Part shown: positions 19,151 through 30,523 of the stretch, in pieces
How positions within the stretch are numbered: position 1 is the first letter of the stretch
Layout of the letters: each line of letters opens with the position of its first letter
Assembly (NCBI GenBank): GCA_947243795.1
Contig: OX365929.1
Coordinates: forward strand, 248,001 to 312,000
DNA: 64,000 nucleotides
Reading direction: 5' to 3'
Source: Saccharomyces uvarum
Lineage: Eukaryota; Ascomycota; Saccharomycetes; Saccharomycetales; Saccharomycetaceae
Translations under genes and position numbers: made by a program
Notes under the pieces: generated by a model
What the model saw: only the letters and a program-made list of their open reading frames with translations
Told to the model about the DNA's origin: nothing
Databases searched by the model: none

Positions 19151-20962
19151 TTATTTACCGGCGATTGCCTTTTCGTGGGTAGATTCTAAAAACTGCAGTC
19201 TCTTGGCGATGTAATCACACATTTTTTTCCATCCTTTTTTATCTTCAGCCAAAGCATCATCCAAGTACTTGAAAGGGTTTTTGTTAACACAAACGTATTC
19301 ATGCAAAGCTTTGAAATTCTCCAGTTCAATGTCGTATTTATGTATTTTCTCTAAGGAAGTGAATGAACGGGCAGGTTTGTTATCTCTGGTTAAGAAATTG
19401 GTTTCGGATAGAGTGAGCGGATCGAATTTTGGCAAGTTCGAGTGAATAAACATGACATCCACGTGATTCTTGGCATGTGAGTCTTCATTGTCGAAAAATT
19501 CTTTGATGTATTTTTCTAAGGAGTAGTCCTTGTCAAACTTTATTGGGGCGGATGATTTGATGATCAGATCTTTGTACTTGTTATTGATGCTCTTGGAAGC
19601 GGCCAAGTAACGGCCGTAGTCCTGTACAAAATCATGCTGCAACATTGCTACACCGTGGAATCCGTCGCTGTCATGATAGCCTTCGACGCCTGTCTTGGTT
19701 TTAACCTGGTAGAATGGTAGGCCGTAAAAGTTAGCGGCGGCAATGAACGTTTCTTTATCACCTTCACCGGCGGCCTTTTGGGAGAAGATTGGGTAGTACC
19801 AGTTTGGACCGTTGACGTTGTAGAACAAGGATAACAGGGCTGTGGCCAGATGCTTGGACTTGTTTATCATCAACTGACCGGATTCCGTGGAAACGTCGGG
19901 AATTGTACCTTCCATATCACTCAGTGGGACAGCATCCAGATCTTTCAGATCCTTTGTGTAAACAGCGGGTGGGGTAATATCGTCTTGAGAGTTACGCACT
20001 CTTCTTTCCTTGTTGACCGGGATACCGGCAATGTCGTAGTATAACGGGTGGGTGGTGCGTCTCCAGAAATCGGGCCACATGACCAAGCCTGTTGATTTAT
20101 ATGGTTCTTCTAGGAAGATGTTGTCGAGGGATTTGATGGGGAAATTATCGGCATCCAACAGTAGCAAATTTTCAAAACTAGAAGCGATAAGGGCCAAAGA
20201 CTTGAACTGGTAACCTTTAAAGGCAAATTTTTTGATCGTATCCAGTGGTAAGATATCTGAGACGAAGATACATTTGGCGTTGTACTTGGGCAGGATTTTG
20301 CTACAGAACTCGGTTTCACCTTCATCGCCAGGAGGGATAAGCACTTCTACGGGTAGAGTGGTGCCCATATTTCTCAGGGTCTTAATGATCAAGAAGGCCA
20401 TGAGGGAGAACTTACCGCCACCCACTGTGGCTATACCGGAGCCCTTGTAAGTGCCCTTTGGTAGGATTAGAGAGGCTATGTGGTCCACGTAGTCCTTGTG
20501 GCTTTTTTTCAGTTTCGACACTTCATCGGGCGACAACTCCAAACACTTGGCCAACTCCTTGCCAGACAACTTGTAAAGATCCTTGTATTGATCAGGACGG
20601 TCTCCGATATCAACCTTCAACGGACATTTCTCGTTATAGATTCTTGCGCTTTTTCCCGAAGGCGAGTCCAGCATCAAAAAGTTGAAGACATTGTTGTAGA
20701 AGCTTTTCAGCTTTTTAGTGCTTGCGTTATCATTGCCCTTCAACGAGGCCGCATCAGCAGCAGCAGCAGCAGCAGCGGCATCCTCAGGGGAAGAAGAGTC
20801 CTTGTTAGCGTAGGAGTCGATGTAGCTCTGCACGTGCGACTTGTAATCCTTGACGGACGTGTTCTCGTCCATGTATTTGTTAGTAACGACGAACAGTCCG
20901 CACAGCAACAGTGCTATGAACGCCAGCTTGAACAGCTTTGAGAACCTTTTGGTGAGCAGCAT
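19151..20962 (-). CDS. MNN2: Golgi alpha-1,2-mannosyltransferase Mnn2
   Basis: The product (603 residues, S. cerevisiae 597) adds the first alpha-1,2 mannose branch to the outer-chain mannan backbone. It is a type II Golgi protein: a basic cytosolic tip MLLTKRFSK, a membrane anchor near 12-28 (LAFIALLLCGLFVVTN), a stem and a luminal GT71 catalytic domain. The metal-binding DXD motif is in LLLDADNFPIKS. The stem has a run of nine Ala interrupted once by Asp (codons GCC/GCT near 20757-20785), a likely site of length variation and part of why the protein is longer than in S. cerevisiae. Confidence 0.96.
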   Translation of the reverse strand: MLLTKRFSKLFKLAFIALLLCGLFVVTNKYMDENTSVKDYKSHVQSYIDSYANKDSSSPEDAAAAAAAADAASLKGNDNASTKKLKSFYNNVFNFLMLDSPSGKSARIYNEKCPLKVDIGDRPDQYKDLYKLSGKELAKCLELSPDEVSKLKKSHKDYVDHIASLILPKGTYKGSGIATVGGGKFSLMAFLIIKTLRNMGTTLPVEVLIPPGDEGETEFCSKILPKYNAKCIFVSDILPLDTIKKFAFKGYQFKSLALIASSFENLLLLDADNFPIKSLDNIFLEEPYKSTGLVMWPDFWRRTTHPLYYDIAGIPVNKERRVRNSQDDITPPAVYTKDLKDLDAVPLSDMEGTIPDVSTESGQLMINKSKHLATALLSLFYNVNGPNWYYPIFSQKAAGEGDKETFIAAANFYGLPFYQVKTKTGVEGYHDSDGFHGVAMLQHDFVQDYGRYLAASKSINNKYKDLIIKSSAPIKFDKDYSLEKYIKEFFDNEDSHAKNHVDVMFIHSNLPKFDPLTLSETNFLTRDNKPARSFTSLEKIHKYDIELENFKALHEYVCVNKNPFKYLDDALAEDKKGWKKMCDYIAKRLQFLESTHEKAIAGK

Positions 20963-21719
20963 ACTATTGAAGGAAGAACGGAATGCGCTTCTGTCGATCT
21001 GTGTCTATGCCGTAGCAAGTGTGGTACTTTGAAAGAGTTACAGAACGAGAATAAAGGCGGCAGTTCTGCTTCTTGATATACTGCGCAGCTCAGAACACAC
21101 GTAATTTGTCTTAATGTTTTATTATTTTTCACGTTATTTTTTTTTTTTCACAATCTTTTTCGTCCCTCCGCAAAAGGACGCGATCCTTTTTTTTGGCACG
21201 TGAACGGCAATAGCGGTCCTTGTGACACTGTCTGTGCCAGACCCTTTTTGAGCAGCGGTTGTGCTGGTGCTGGTACTAGTACTGGTGCTGCGAATCACCA
21301 GGCCTCCACGCACACCACCGCGGACGAGCTTATTAAAATGCTACCGGATAGGTGTCGGTGGGCATCGAAGATCCGGGCATCGGAGGTACACTGGCCCCTG
21401 TCCAACACCTGTCAGTGGAAATCGAGGCTGCAATGCCCGGTGGCCAGGCAACCACACGCACCAGCACGACATGTGGTTGCCAGCGACACTGCTGCTGCTG
21501 CTGCTGCTCTGCGCTGCGCTGCGCCGCTGATCGCGTGCGACGGGCTCGCTCAGCCGCTCGGCGTCGCTGACCTCTTGAGCCCTCTATGCGGCGGCCGCAG
21601 CTATAAAGGTCTGTCAAATTGGCTTTTTCAAAGGCCCTCTCTGGCTCTTCTCCTCTTTGACGCAACGATCAAGAGGCCCGCATTAAACAAGTCACAAGTC
21701 AGTCGCACTCCAAAACACC
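20963..21719. other. Divergent MNN2/YBR016W promoter region, GC-rich
   Basis: This 757-bp stretch is much richer in G+C than its neighbours from about 21200 to 21600. It holds a CACGTG E-box at 21197-21202, a (CTG)6 run at 21489-21506 followed by CTGCG repeats, a NotI-like GCGGCCGC at 21590-21597 and TATAAAG at 21602-21608, about 112 bp before the YBR016W ATG. An open frame of 176 codons crosses it on the plus strand, but it looks like a by-product of the composition and is not called as a gene. Confidence 0.55.
21489..21506. repeat. (CTG)6 triplet run, non-coding
   Basis: Six CTG triplets lie about 215 bp upstream of YBR016W, directly followed by CTGCG units. The tract is perfect. Confidence 0.8.
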
Positions 21720-22079
21720 ATGTCTGCTAACGATTACTACGGTGGCACCGCCGGCGAGAAGGCCCAGTACTCCCGTCCCTCCAACCCTCCACCCTCCTCC
21801 GCTCACCAGGACTCAACCCAAGAGCGTGGGTACCCACCGCAGCAACAGCAGCAGTACTATCAACAGCAACCACAACAGCAGCCCGGATACTACAATCAGC
21901 AAGGGTACAATCAGCAAGGGTACAATCAACAAGGGTACAACCAGCAGGGTTACAACCAGCAAGGACAACAGCAGCCTGTCTACGTCCAGCAACAGCCTCC
22001 TAAGAAAGGTAACGAAGGTTGTATGACTGCATGCCTGGCTGCATTATGTATATGTTGTACCATGGATATGCTGTTCTAA
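21720..22079 (+). CDS. YBR016W: CYSTM-module, Gln/Tyr/Pro-rich tail-anchored plasma membrane protein (YBR016W)
   Basis: The 119-residue product (S. cerevisiae about 128) has a low-complexity Gln/Tyr/Pro-rich body and a C-terminal CYSTM module, [20 protein letters not shown], whose Cys-rich hydrophobic stretch anchors it in the membrane and may be acylated. Residues 58-82 are five tandem YNQQG units encoded by five 15-bp repeats. CYSTM proteins are linked to stress tolerance, but no exact function is established. A TATA box lies about 112 bp upstream. It is convergent with KAP104. Confidence 0.93.
   Translation: MSANDYYGGTAGEKAQYSRPSNPPPSSAHQDSTQERGYPPQQQQQYYQQQPQQQPGYYNQQGYNQQGYNQQGYNQQGYNQQGQQQPVYVQQQPPKKGNEGCMTACLAALCICCTMDMLF
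21891..21965 (+). repeat. Five tandem 15-bp repeats inside YBR016W
   Basis: Units of TACAATCAGCAAGGG (first two identical, later ones with 1-4 changes) encode YNQQG five times. The in-frame minisatellite can change copy number without a frameshift. Confidence 0.9.
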
Positions 22080-22389
22080 AAGACAAACGCAAAAAATGAC
22101 GGAAAAAAAAAAAATCTCTCTCCCTCTATCTGTTTTCTTGGCTCTTTGCCATCCTTTTCTTCTCACTCGATAATTTTCCCCTTCCAAAATACAAAAATAA
22201 AAATTTTTACATGCCTTTTTGAGCATGTATGTAATTCGTCTATCATATGTAATCTTTTCATTCTATACTTATATTTTATCCGTACCTAATTCCATTTGCA
22301 AATTTTTTTTGTTCTTTTTTTTTTTTTCATTGTACTATGTATATAACTAGTAAAAATGAAATAAACTATACATACACATTACACCGCTT
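22080..22389. other. Convergent YBR016W/KAP104 3' region
   Basis: This 310-bp AT-rich spacer lies between opposing stops, with long A and T tracts (22104-22113 and 22306-22327) and TATATA elements suited to 3' end formation. No gene is seen. Confidence 0.5.
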
Positions 22390-25146
22390 CTAGTTAGTCA
22401 ACTGCTGTAAGAATGAAATTTCATCCGGCGTGAAATTGGTGTTGGAGATTTGCGCGGAATGGTTCATCAAAAATGTATATATATCTTGCGCAAACACGTT
22501 GGCCTCTACGTTGTTCGACAACCCTGATACGACTTTTTTGATGGTGTCATTGCTCATCGTGGTTCCCGTGTGGGTCACGTTGATGATCTTCAGGAACCCC
22601 ATGTAAGCGCTGCTCTTTTCTTCCACATCGGCCAGTGCGTTCACACACAGGCACCATTTATTCCAGTTCGAATCTTTGGAAAACGCGCCGGAACTGAAAA
22701 CCTCAGGGTGGGTTAGCCCCATCTTGCCAATGGTCACGGACAAGTTCTCCATCACCGAACTGTCCACGATTTGGGTAGTGGTGGTAAACAGGTCTAGAAC
22801 GATTCTGGACATATCAATGATGTAGGTGTTCAGATCTATACGTTCGCTTATTAACCCGAGGGCCCAGATCGCATTTATCACTGCAGGAACCCCGTCACTG
22901 TCGTCGTTATGCATTATTTCCGTACCAATCAGCTTCAAAAAATCTTCCAAATTGCCTATTATCAACTCCGAGTTGAAGAAATACACAATATCTCCTAACA
23001 AGGCAAAACAACTCTGTCTCACTTCATGGACTGAGTCCTGTAGGCATTCCAACATGACTTTCAAAATCGTCAAATCCTTGGTTCCCTGAGGGAACAGCAA
23101 ATCTTGCGATTGAGCACCCAGGCCCTGTACTAACCCATCAATTAAATCTAATGACGTGATTATGAAATCCTTCTCAGGCACCACTATTGTAGGGTCTTGG
23201 TGAGATTTGGTCTCCAATTCCACACAATGACACAGAATTCTAAAGGCTCTATTGTATACTTCGGGCGCCATGGGCATGAACCTTTCTCCTAAGGACGATG
23301 CCACACACGAAAGACACTCTAGAAGTGGCCACAACTCCTTATCGCTATCCGACAATAAAGACCATTTCCCGATCAAAGGTGGCAAAATTATTTGCATCGC
23401 CGTTTCGTCCAATTCACATTTTTCAGCAAACCGTCCAATGGCATCGTACAATATAATCAAGTTCTTCTTCTTGTAGTATTTCAAACATTTATCAAAACTC
23501 GTCAATAATTGGCTATAGAATAAGGTTTCAACCAACTCGGAATCACAATTCTCAATAAATACAGCCACACTACTAATAGCAGCTTCTTGAGCATCTTTCT
23601 TCTTATCCAACAAGGTATTGATTATGGGCTCTAAAACAGGCATTAGAAATTCAGTATGATCTTGCAATATCCATGGTGAAAACCTGCTCAATGTCCAACA
23701 TGCCATTTTCCTCACGGGCGCCCACTTGTCATTCAACTGTTCCACCAAAAACGGTATCAATGCAGGTAATCCATCATTAAAGTATTTCATACCACCTTCG
23801 GCCATGGCTCCCAAAGCTAATATAGTAGCTTCTCGAATAAACCATCTATCAGAGCCCAAGTGTTCCCTCAAAAATGGAAATGCAATGTCCATCACTTGAT
23901 GGGGTAAAATATTTGTCATCACATCTAGCGTTGCTGCGGAACATTTTCTCAGGTTCCATTGAGTGTCGACATCGCCATCTTCATCCTCATCCTCATCATC
24001 TTCGTTGTTATCATCACCATCATCATCGCCGTTCCCTCCCTCTTTCTTTTTCACAATACGGGGGGCGATAGGCTTAATATCCTCATCTTTGTCCTCCAGA
24101 AACGCATCATCATCGTTAGAAGCCTCCAAGAGAATAATATGTTCTTCATTATATACCATTTTAGACAATAGTATGGGTATAATATCCTTAACATATGGTT
24201 GTAAAATATGTTCAGGAATATTTGGGCTTGTTGCAAAAGCATGTAAAAATTCACAGGCCTCGATAGCCACTTTTTCTTCATTCACGTTAGCAATTAAATG
24301 CAACATAAATTGCACAATACCATCTAAGTGGGCAACCAATTTGTCGGGTCTAAATTCCAGTAAGAAACTGAAGCTTATGCAAATTTGTGCTCTAACTAGG
24401 TCGTTTTCGTCGTTTTGTGCCAACTGGAAAATAATCTCCAAAAATTTATCTAATCTTACAATGAAACTTTGGGTTTGTAAGGGAATCACTGTATTTATAC
24501 ACTTGACCGATTCCGAACGAATCACTGGTGAAAAACTTGGATCTGAAATAAACTTGAAAAAACTGTCCAATAGGGTTTCCATAGGTTTGGCATTTCCTGA
24601 CCAGTCCAATTGGAAAAATTGGGCACTGTCTTCCATGATTTTGGATAAAGCCTTGATACTCGGTTCATTTCCATTTGAAGTTAGCTCCAATAATTGATAA
24701 AGTATTTGAAGACCGGTCGGATCATCCCTATGTTGTCTATAGTAGGTAGAAAATAAAGTAGTGATGACAATACCTGTCACATTCGAAACTAAATTATTGT
24801 TTGAGTTATAGAGGCCGTGAATGATGTTAGATTTGACGTAATCCAAATCATGATTATTGTTCTTAATTATATTGTTTTCCCCTAGCATGGAATTTTTCAA
24901 CAGCATACCGGCGGTAGCCCTATTATTCTGTAGATCTTGTAGAGAATAGTGTTGTTTCAAAACTTCATTGGATTCACCTTCAATTAGAATATAGCACAGA
25001 TAATTGAAAAATTCGGGTTGTAGTTGGAAGTTTTCCATCGCTTCCATCGCATTATTACGGATTTCTGGATTTGGTGACATACAGTTCTGAAGAAGCGTTG
25101 CTAATTGCAACACAGAATCTTCAGCTGGTTTCCATGTAGATCCCAT
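22390..25146 (-). CDS. KAP104: Karyopherin beta-2 Kap104 (transportin)
   Basis: The product imports mRNA-binding proteins such as Nab2 and Hrp1, recognising PY-NLS signals and releasing them on Ran-GTP. It is built of HEAT repeats. An acidic loop at about residues 360-400 (EDDEDEDEDGDVD) is the H8 loop that couples Ran binding to cargo release. The open frame reaches 25173, but the ATG at 25146 gives MGSTWKPAED and 918 residues, which is the S. cerevisiae start (MASTWKPAED) and length. The nine codons upstream are probably leader. A Reb1-type site lies about 140 bp upstream. Confidence 0.96.
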   Translation of the reverse strand: MGSTWKPAEDSVLQLATLLQNCMSPNPEIRNNAMEAMENFQLQPEFFNYLCYILIEGESNEVLKQHYSLQDLQNNRATAGMLLKNSMLGENNIIKNNNHDLDYVKSNIIHGLYNSNNNLVSNVTGIVITTLFSTYYRQHRDDPTGLQILYQLLELTSNGNEPSIKALSKIMEDSAQFFQLDWSGNAKPMETLLDSFFKFISDPSFSPVIRSESVKCINTVIPLQTQSFIVRLDKFLEIIFQLAQNDENDLVRAQICISFSFLLEFRPDKLVAHLDGIVQFMLHLIANVNEEKVAIEACEFLHAFATSPNIPEHILQPYVKDIIPILLSKMVYNEEHIILLEASNDDDAFLEDKDEDIKPIAPRIVKKKEGGNGDDDGDDNNEDDEDEDEDGDVDTQWNLRKCSAATLDVMTNILPHQVMDIAFPFLREHLGSDRWFIREATILALGAMAEGGMKYFNDGLPALIPFLVEQLNDKWAPVRKMACWTLSRFSPWILQDHTEFLMPVLEPIINTLLDKKKDAQEAAISSVAVFIENCDSELVETLFYSQLLTSFDKCLKYYKKKNLIILYDAIGRFAEKCELDETAMQIILPPLIGKWSLLSDSDKELWPLLECLSCVASSLGERFMPMAPEVYNRAFRILCHCVELETKSHQDPTIVVPEKDFIITSLDLIDGLVQGLGAQSQDLLFPQGTKDLTILKVMLECLQDSVHEVRQSCFALLGDIVYFFNSELIIGNLEDFLKLIGTEIMHNDDSDGVPAVINAIWALGLISERIDLNTYIIDMSRIVLDLFTTTTQIVDSSVMENLSVTIGKMGLTHPEVFSSGAFSKDSNWNKWCLCVNALADVEEKSSAYMGFLKIINVTHTGTTMSNDTIKKVVSGLSNNVEANVFAQDIYTFLMNHSAQISNTNFTPDEISFLQQLTN

Positions 25147-25877
25147 CTTTACTGCCTCAGGGGTTTTTAGCAATTTGAAAAAAACAAAAGCTATAGACTA
25201 TACTGAACTGTAGCCTATTGTCTATTGTATACGCTAATACATGTTTAATTCTGAAAACTTTTTTTCATATTACTCGCAGCACCAATTTACCCGGCCTCAA
25301 ACTTCTAGAGGGGAGGGTAATAGACCAATACAATTATCCGCGAATAATCCATGCCCAAGGGCATAGTTGCTACGTTAATACACCACTAAAAAGTCTTAGG
25401 AAAATTACACAGTGTAGTCCAGAGACTTCAAAAACATTCAAGAGAGAAATTTAGAAGCAAATAGATGAAGAGCCGCTTTACTTTCAGAAGATTTAGATCT
25501 CGTAACGACATTTTTTTTTTATTTGTGACGCATAGTTTGAGATAAACCAAAAGCTATAATGTGAGTGCAAGCGACAGCAGTCATGGACTACTTCCAAGTT
25601 TTGCCAAAGAGTGTTTTTGTATTTTGTATTTTTTCCTTGTTTCTTGTTTCACTTCTCCTTAGATTGATCCGTAGGATGAACTGTTTTCAAATAAAAAAAG
25701 TATTAATTAAATTTACAAACAAACATAAAACTACTATACATCCAATCATAAACTTCAAATAATTCATGGCATTTATCATAAGGAATAACCAAAAAAACTG
25801 CAAAAAAAGAACGAAGCTGGAATTAGCAGATAGTCATCTCGTCGTGGGCCGAAACATTAATGGCTATTCACGCTTTC
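25147..25877. other. KAP104 promoter and GAL7 terminator region
   Basis: This 731-bp stretch lies between two minus-strand genes. It has a Reb1 consensus at 25287-25293 next to KAP104 and an AT-rich part near 25680-25760 close to the GAL7 3' end. Open frames here are short and unsupported. Confidence 0.5.
25287..25293. promoter_or_regulatory. Reb1 site upstream of KAP104
   Basis: TTACCCG (followed by G) matches the Reb1 core CGGGTAA on the minus strand, about 140 bp upstream of the KAP104 ATG, the usual place for a nucleosome-clearing general regulatory factor. Confidence 0.6.
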
Positions 25878-26978
25878 TCACAATTTTTCTGAATAGTGAA
25901 CATTACCATCTAGTTTTCTTAATCTTTCTGCAGCCTGTTCGGGAGTTAAATCTCTTTGAGGTTCACCTAGTAATTCGAAACCAACCAGGAATTTACGAAC
26001 AGTAGCTGATCTCAACAATGGTGGATAGAAATGCATGTGGAACCAGCTGTTATTTAGTTCTTCACCAGTCGCATTTAAAGGAGCCTGATGTATACCCATA
26101 GAGTATGGGAAACTTGTTTCAAACAAATTGTCATACTTGGTAGTTAATTGCTTCATTATTGAAGCAAGATCTTCCTTTTGCGTTTGGTCAAAATGGCTGA
26201 TAGAGGCAATCTTTTTCTTGGAGATAATCATGGTCTCAAATGGCCAAACAGCCCAATATGGAACAACAACCATGAAAGAGTCATTCTCCAATACAAGCCT
26301 TGACTTCTCTTCTGATTCTAACTTAACATAATCAGCAAATAAGTCAGCGTTGTGCTCGTGTTTATATTTACCAAAGGATTTCAATTCTTGGGAAACTTCG
26401 CTAGGAATGGCTTCTAAACACCAAGCTTGGCCATGTGGATGTAGGTTGGAACAACCCATGGCAGTCCCCTTGTTTTCAAAGATTTGCACATATTTGAAAG
26501 GTTTATGATCTTCCCTTGCTTCTCTAGCCAAGTCATTATAAAGCCTTTGCCAAGCATTGACGACCTGGACTAGATCTGATTGTTTCATTAGGGGAATGGT
26601 TAAGTTATGTTTAGGACTAAAACAAATGACGAAACAATTACCTCTAACAGATTGAACTTTGAATAATCTGTTTTTCAAAGTGTCCTTACCTGAATCATCA
26701 TGTGGTAAAGGGGGTTGGTCAATCTTAACAGCAGCATAGTCATTAGGGAAGATGTATGTTGATTCATAATTTGGGTTTTGAACACCAGTAGCTCTGTCGT
26801 TACCAGGACACAAATAGCACTTTGAATCGTATGCTGGAGCATTGGGCTTGGAAGGTGCCTCCTGTTGGCCTAACCAAGGTCTCTTAGCTCTGTGTGGAGA
26901 AACTAAAATCCATGAATCGGTCAGTGGGTTGTAACGTCTATGGGAATGGTCAGAAAAGTCAAATTGTTGGGCAGTCAT
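25878..26978 (-). CDS. GAL7: Galactose-1-phosphate uridylyltransferase Gal7
   Basis: The 366-residue product transfers UMP from UDP-glucose to galactose-1-phosphate, giving UDP-galactose and glucose-1-phosphate. The catalytic HPH triad is in SNLHPHGQAW near residues 177-186, and the zinc-site cysteines are in CYLCPG near 55. The late motif SWFHMHFYPPLLRS is intact. Length equals S. cerevisiae and the frame is open throughout. It lies downstream of GAL10 in the same orientation with its own promoter carrying Gal4 sites. Confidence 0.98.
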   Translation of the reverse strand: MTAQQFDFSDHSHRRYNPLTDSWILVSPHRAKRPWLGQQEAPSKPNAPAYDSKCYLCPGNDRATGVQNPNYESTYIFPNDYAAVKIDQPPLPHDDSGKDTLKNRLFKVQSVRGNCFVICFSPKHNLTIPLMKQSDLVQVVNAWQRLYNDLAREAREDHKPFKYVQIFENKGTAMGCSNLHPHGQAWCLEAIPSEVSQELKSFGKYKHEHNADLFADYVKLESEEKSRLVLENDSFMVVVPYWAVWPFETMIISKKKIASISHFDQTQKEDLASIMKQLTTKYDNLFETSFPYSMGIHQAPLNATGEELNNSWFHMHFYPPLLRSATVRKFLVGFELLGEPQRDLTPEQAAERLRKLDGNVHYSEKL

Positions 26979-27157
26979 TATTGAAAAGAAAAGTTTAGTT
27001 GGTGCTTATGTCTTTCTTGTCATGCTGGTACCCCAAATACTCTGATACTCATAACTGCCTCTGATCGATCTGCTTATATATCTGCAGTGATTAACCAATG
27101 AATATACTAATTGCCTCTTTTTTTTCATGACACTGCATGGCCAATATGTCGGATCAC

Positions 27158-27174
27158 GGTCGACTGCTGTCCGA
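27158..27174. promoter_or_regulatory. Gal4-binding site upstream of GAL7 (exact)
   Basis: The 17-mer CGGTCGACTGCTGTCCG matches CGG-N11-CCG exactly, about 180 bp upstream of the GAL7 ATG. The Gal4 dimer binds the two CGG half-sites. Confidence 0.88.
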
Positions 27175-27246
27175 GCGGTCAAGGGCCCCCTTTCCTATTG
27201 TATTAGTGCAGGCGGAAAATGACAGGAAAATAATCCGATCTGCCTT

Positions 27247-27263
27247 CGTCCAACAGTGCTCCG
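27247..27263. promoter_or_regulatory. Degenerate Gal4 site upstream of GAL7
   Basis: CGT-N11-CCG: one half-site is off by one base, while the spacer (CCAACAGTGCT) resembles other GAL sites. It is 89 bp from the exact site. S. cerevisiae GAL7 also has two Gal4 sites. Confidence 0.6.
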
Positions 27264-27705
27264 AAGAGCAACCTTCCAAGGGATGTTAAGTAATCTAAAA
27301 AGGTATGCACATGGTTCAGGGGCGTTGTGTAACTCCTCATCTATATTACAACGAAAGTCTTTAGCAGGTGAGTTTAAGAAAATTTTTTAGTTAGCGTAGC
27401 GTTTTCAAAAGAGCGTTAAAACTCTTCGGCACATGTTTATTCTTTTTACTACAGTTCCCGTTCATCTAAAAGCTCTGCTCTATCAATTTCTTTTCGATTG
27501 TACATGAAAAAACGTAAAATTTCGAGAAGATCTTGGTGCTTTACTGCCAGAAGACTCCATTTCTTAAAGTTCTTATTAGTTGATTCTATTCATTAAAAGA
27601 TAAATTAGTAAACATAAGGTTCGTTATATAATTGTATATGTGTTGTGGAATAAAGTAACTAAGTATATCAAGTATATTTTTCTTTAAGAAAGCTGGGCGG
27701 ACAAA

Positions 27706-29811
<2,106 letters not shown>

Positions 29812-29899
29812 TTATTTTTTTGATTTCTTTAGTTTTCTTCCTTTAAGTTCAAAATTATAAAAGAAAGTGTACTCACATCATTGCAATCTGTCACTATCA

Positions 29900-29907
29900 T
29901 ATATATA
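29900..29907 (-). promoter_or_regulatory. TATA box of GAL10
   Basis: TATATATA, followed by G on the plus strand, lies about 95 bp upstream of the GAL10 ATG, between it and the Gal4 sites. Confidence 0.6.
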
Positions 29908-30037
29908 GATATTTCTGATCTTTCTTCTGTATTATAGAGAGATGCTAATAAACGTGGTACCTCGAACAAAAGAAGGGGATTTCCAGTAGGGCTTTCCCTA
30001 TTTGTCTTATTGCCCATTATTTCACAATGTTGAAATA

Positions 30038-30054
30038 CGGATCAGAAGCTGCCG
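30038..30054. promoter_or_regulatory. Gal4 site I of UAS-GAL (exact)
   Basis: CGGATCAGAAGCTGCCG fits CGG-N11-CCG. It corresponds to S. cerevisiae site I (CGGATTAGAAGCCGCCG) with two changes, both in the spacer. Confidence 0.92.
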
Positions 30055-30056
30055 AC

Positions 30057-30073
30057 CGGATGACAGTGCTCCG
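30057..30073. promoter_or_regulatory. Gal4 site II of UAS-GAL (exact)
   Basis: CGGATGACAGTGCTCCG fits CGG-N11-CCG and starts 2 bp after site I. It corresponds to S. cerevisiae site II. Confidence 0.92.
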
Positions 30074-30074
30074 G

Positions 30075-30091
30075 CGGAAAACTCTACTCCG
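30075..30091. promoter_or_regulatory. Gal4 site III of UAS-GAL (exact)
   Basis: CGGAAAACTCTACTCCG is an exact consensus, starting 1 bp after site II. The S. cerevisiae counterpart, as I recall it, begins AGG and is imperfect, so this site is closer to consensus. Confidence 0.88.
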
Positions 30092-30137
30092 TGCGAAGTC
30101 GTCTGTGCGGATCACGTTCCTGATTACTGAAGCGTCT

Positions 30138-30154
30138 CGCCCCGCCATACCCCG
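30138..30154. promoter_or_regulatory. Gal4 site IV of UAS-GAL (degenerate)
   Basis: CGC-N11-CCG has one half-site off by a base, as in S. cerevisiae site IV (also CGC-N11-CCG). The flanking CGAACAAT is shared with S. cerevisiae. Confidence 0.72.
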
Positions 30155-30222
30155 AACAATGCAAATGCAAGAGCAAATGCCTGTAGTTGCAGTTATGGTG
30201 AACGTGAAATAACAATTACTTG

Positions 30223-30233
30223 CCCCCCCCCCC
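30223..30233. repeat. Run of 11 C in the GAL1 promoter
   Basis: An uninterrupted C11 homopolymer lies about 70 bp on the GAL1 side of the Gal4 sites, preceded by an AT-rich stretch. G/C runs this long are rare in yeast, and the GGGG core with an AT-rich flank is also what the glucose repressor Mig1 binds. Confidence 0.85.
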
Positions 30234-30364
30234 ATACACTTTGTTCCGTGTACAACACACTGGATAGAACAATGATGGGGTTGCGATCAAGCCCGCTCGT
30301 TTCCCGCTTTACTTCTGTAGTGGCTCATGCACAAAGTAATGGTTTTCTGTTCCTTTTGCAAACA

Positions 30365-30378
30365 TATAAATATAAAAG
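30365..30378 (+). promoter_or_regulatory. TATA element of GAL1
   Basis: TATAAATATAAAAG lies about 155 bp upstream of the GAL1 ATG, in the same relative place as the GAL1 TATA of S. cerevisiae. Confidence 0.75.
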
Positions 30379-30523
30379 TAACACCGCCTCAATGTATAGT
30401 TATTCTTTATTCCATTTGCACTTTTTAGATTTGTTATTCTCATTTTTACTTTGTTTCCAATTATCAAAACATCAATAACAAATATTCAATATCTATTTAT
30501 CCAAGTAAAAAAACAAACATATA

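Larger units (their letters stand above)
26979..27705. other. GAL7 promoter and GAL10 terminator region
   Basis: This 727-bp stretch lies between GAL7 and GAL10. One exact Gal4 site is at 27158-27174 and a degenerate one at 27247-27263. The rest is AT-rich with no gene. Confidence 0.7.

Noticed and set aside
21200-21730. 176-codon plus-strand frame running into the YBR016W start
   Set aside because: It reads through a TATA box and overlaps the YBR016W ATG in another frame; no domain or codon bias is seen. Kept only as part of the GC-rich island observation.
23963-24697. 244-codon frame antisense to KAP104
   Set aside because: It is a shadow of the acidic Asp/Glu region of KAP104 (Ser-rich reverse reading) and has no independent support.
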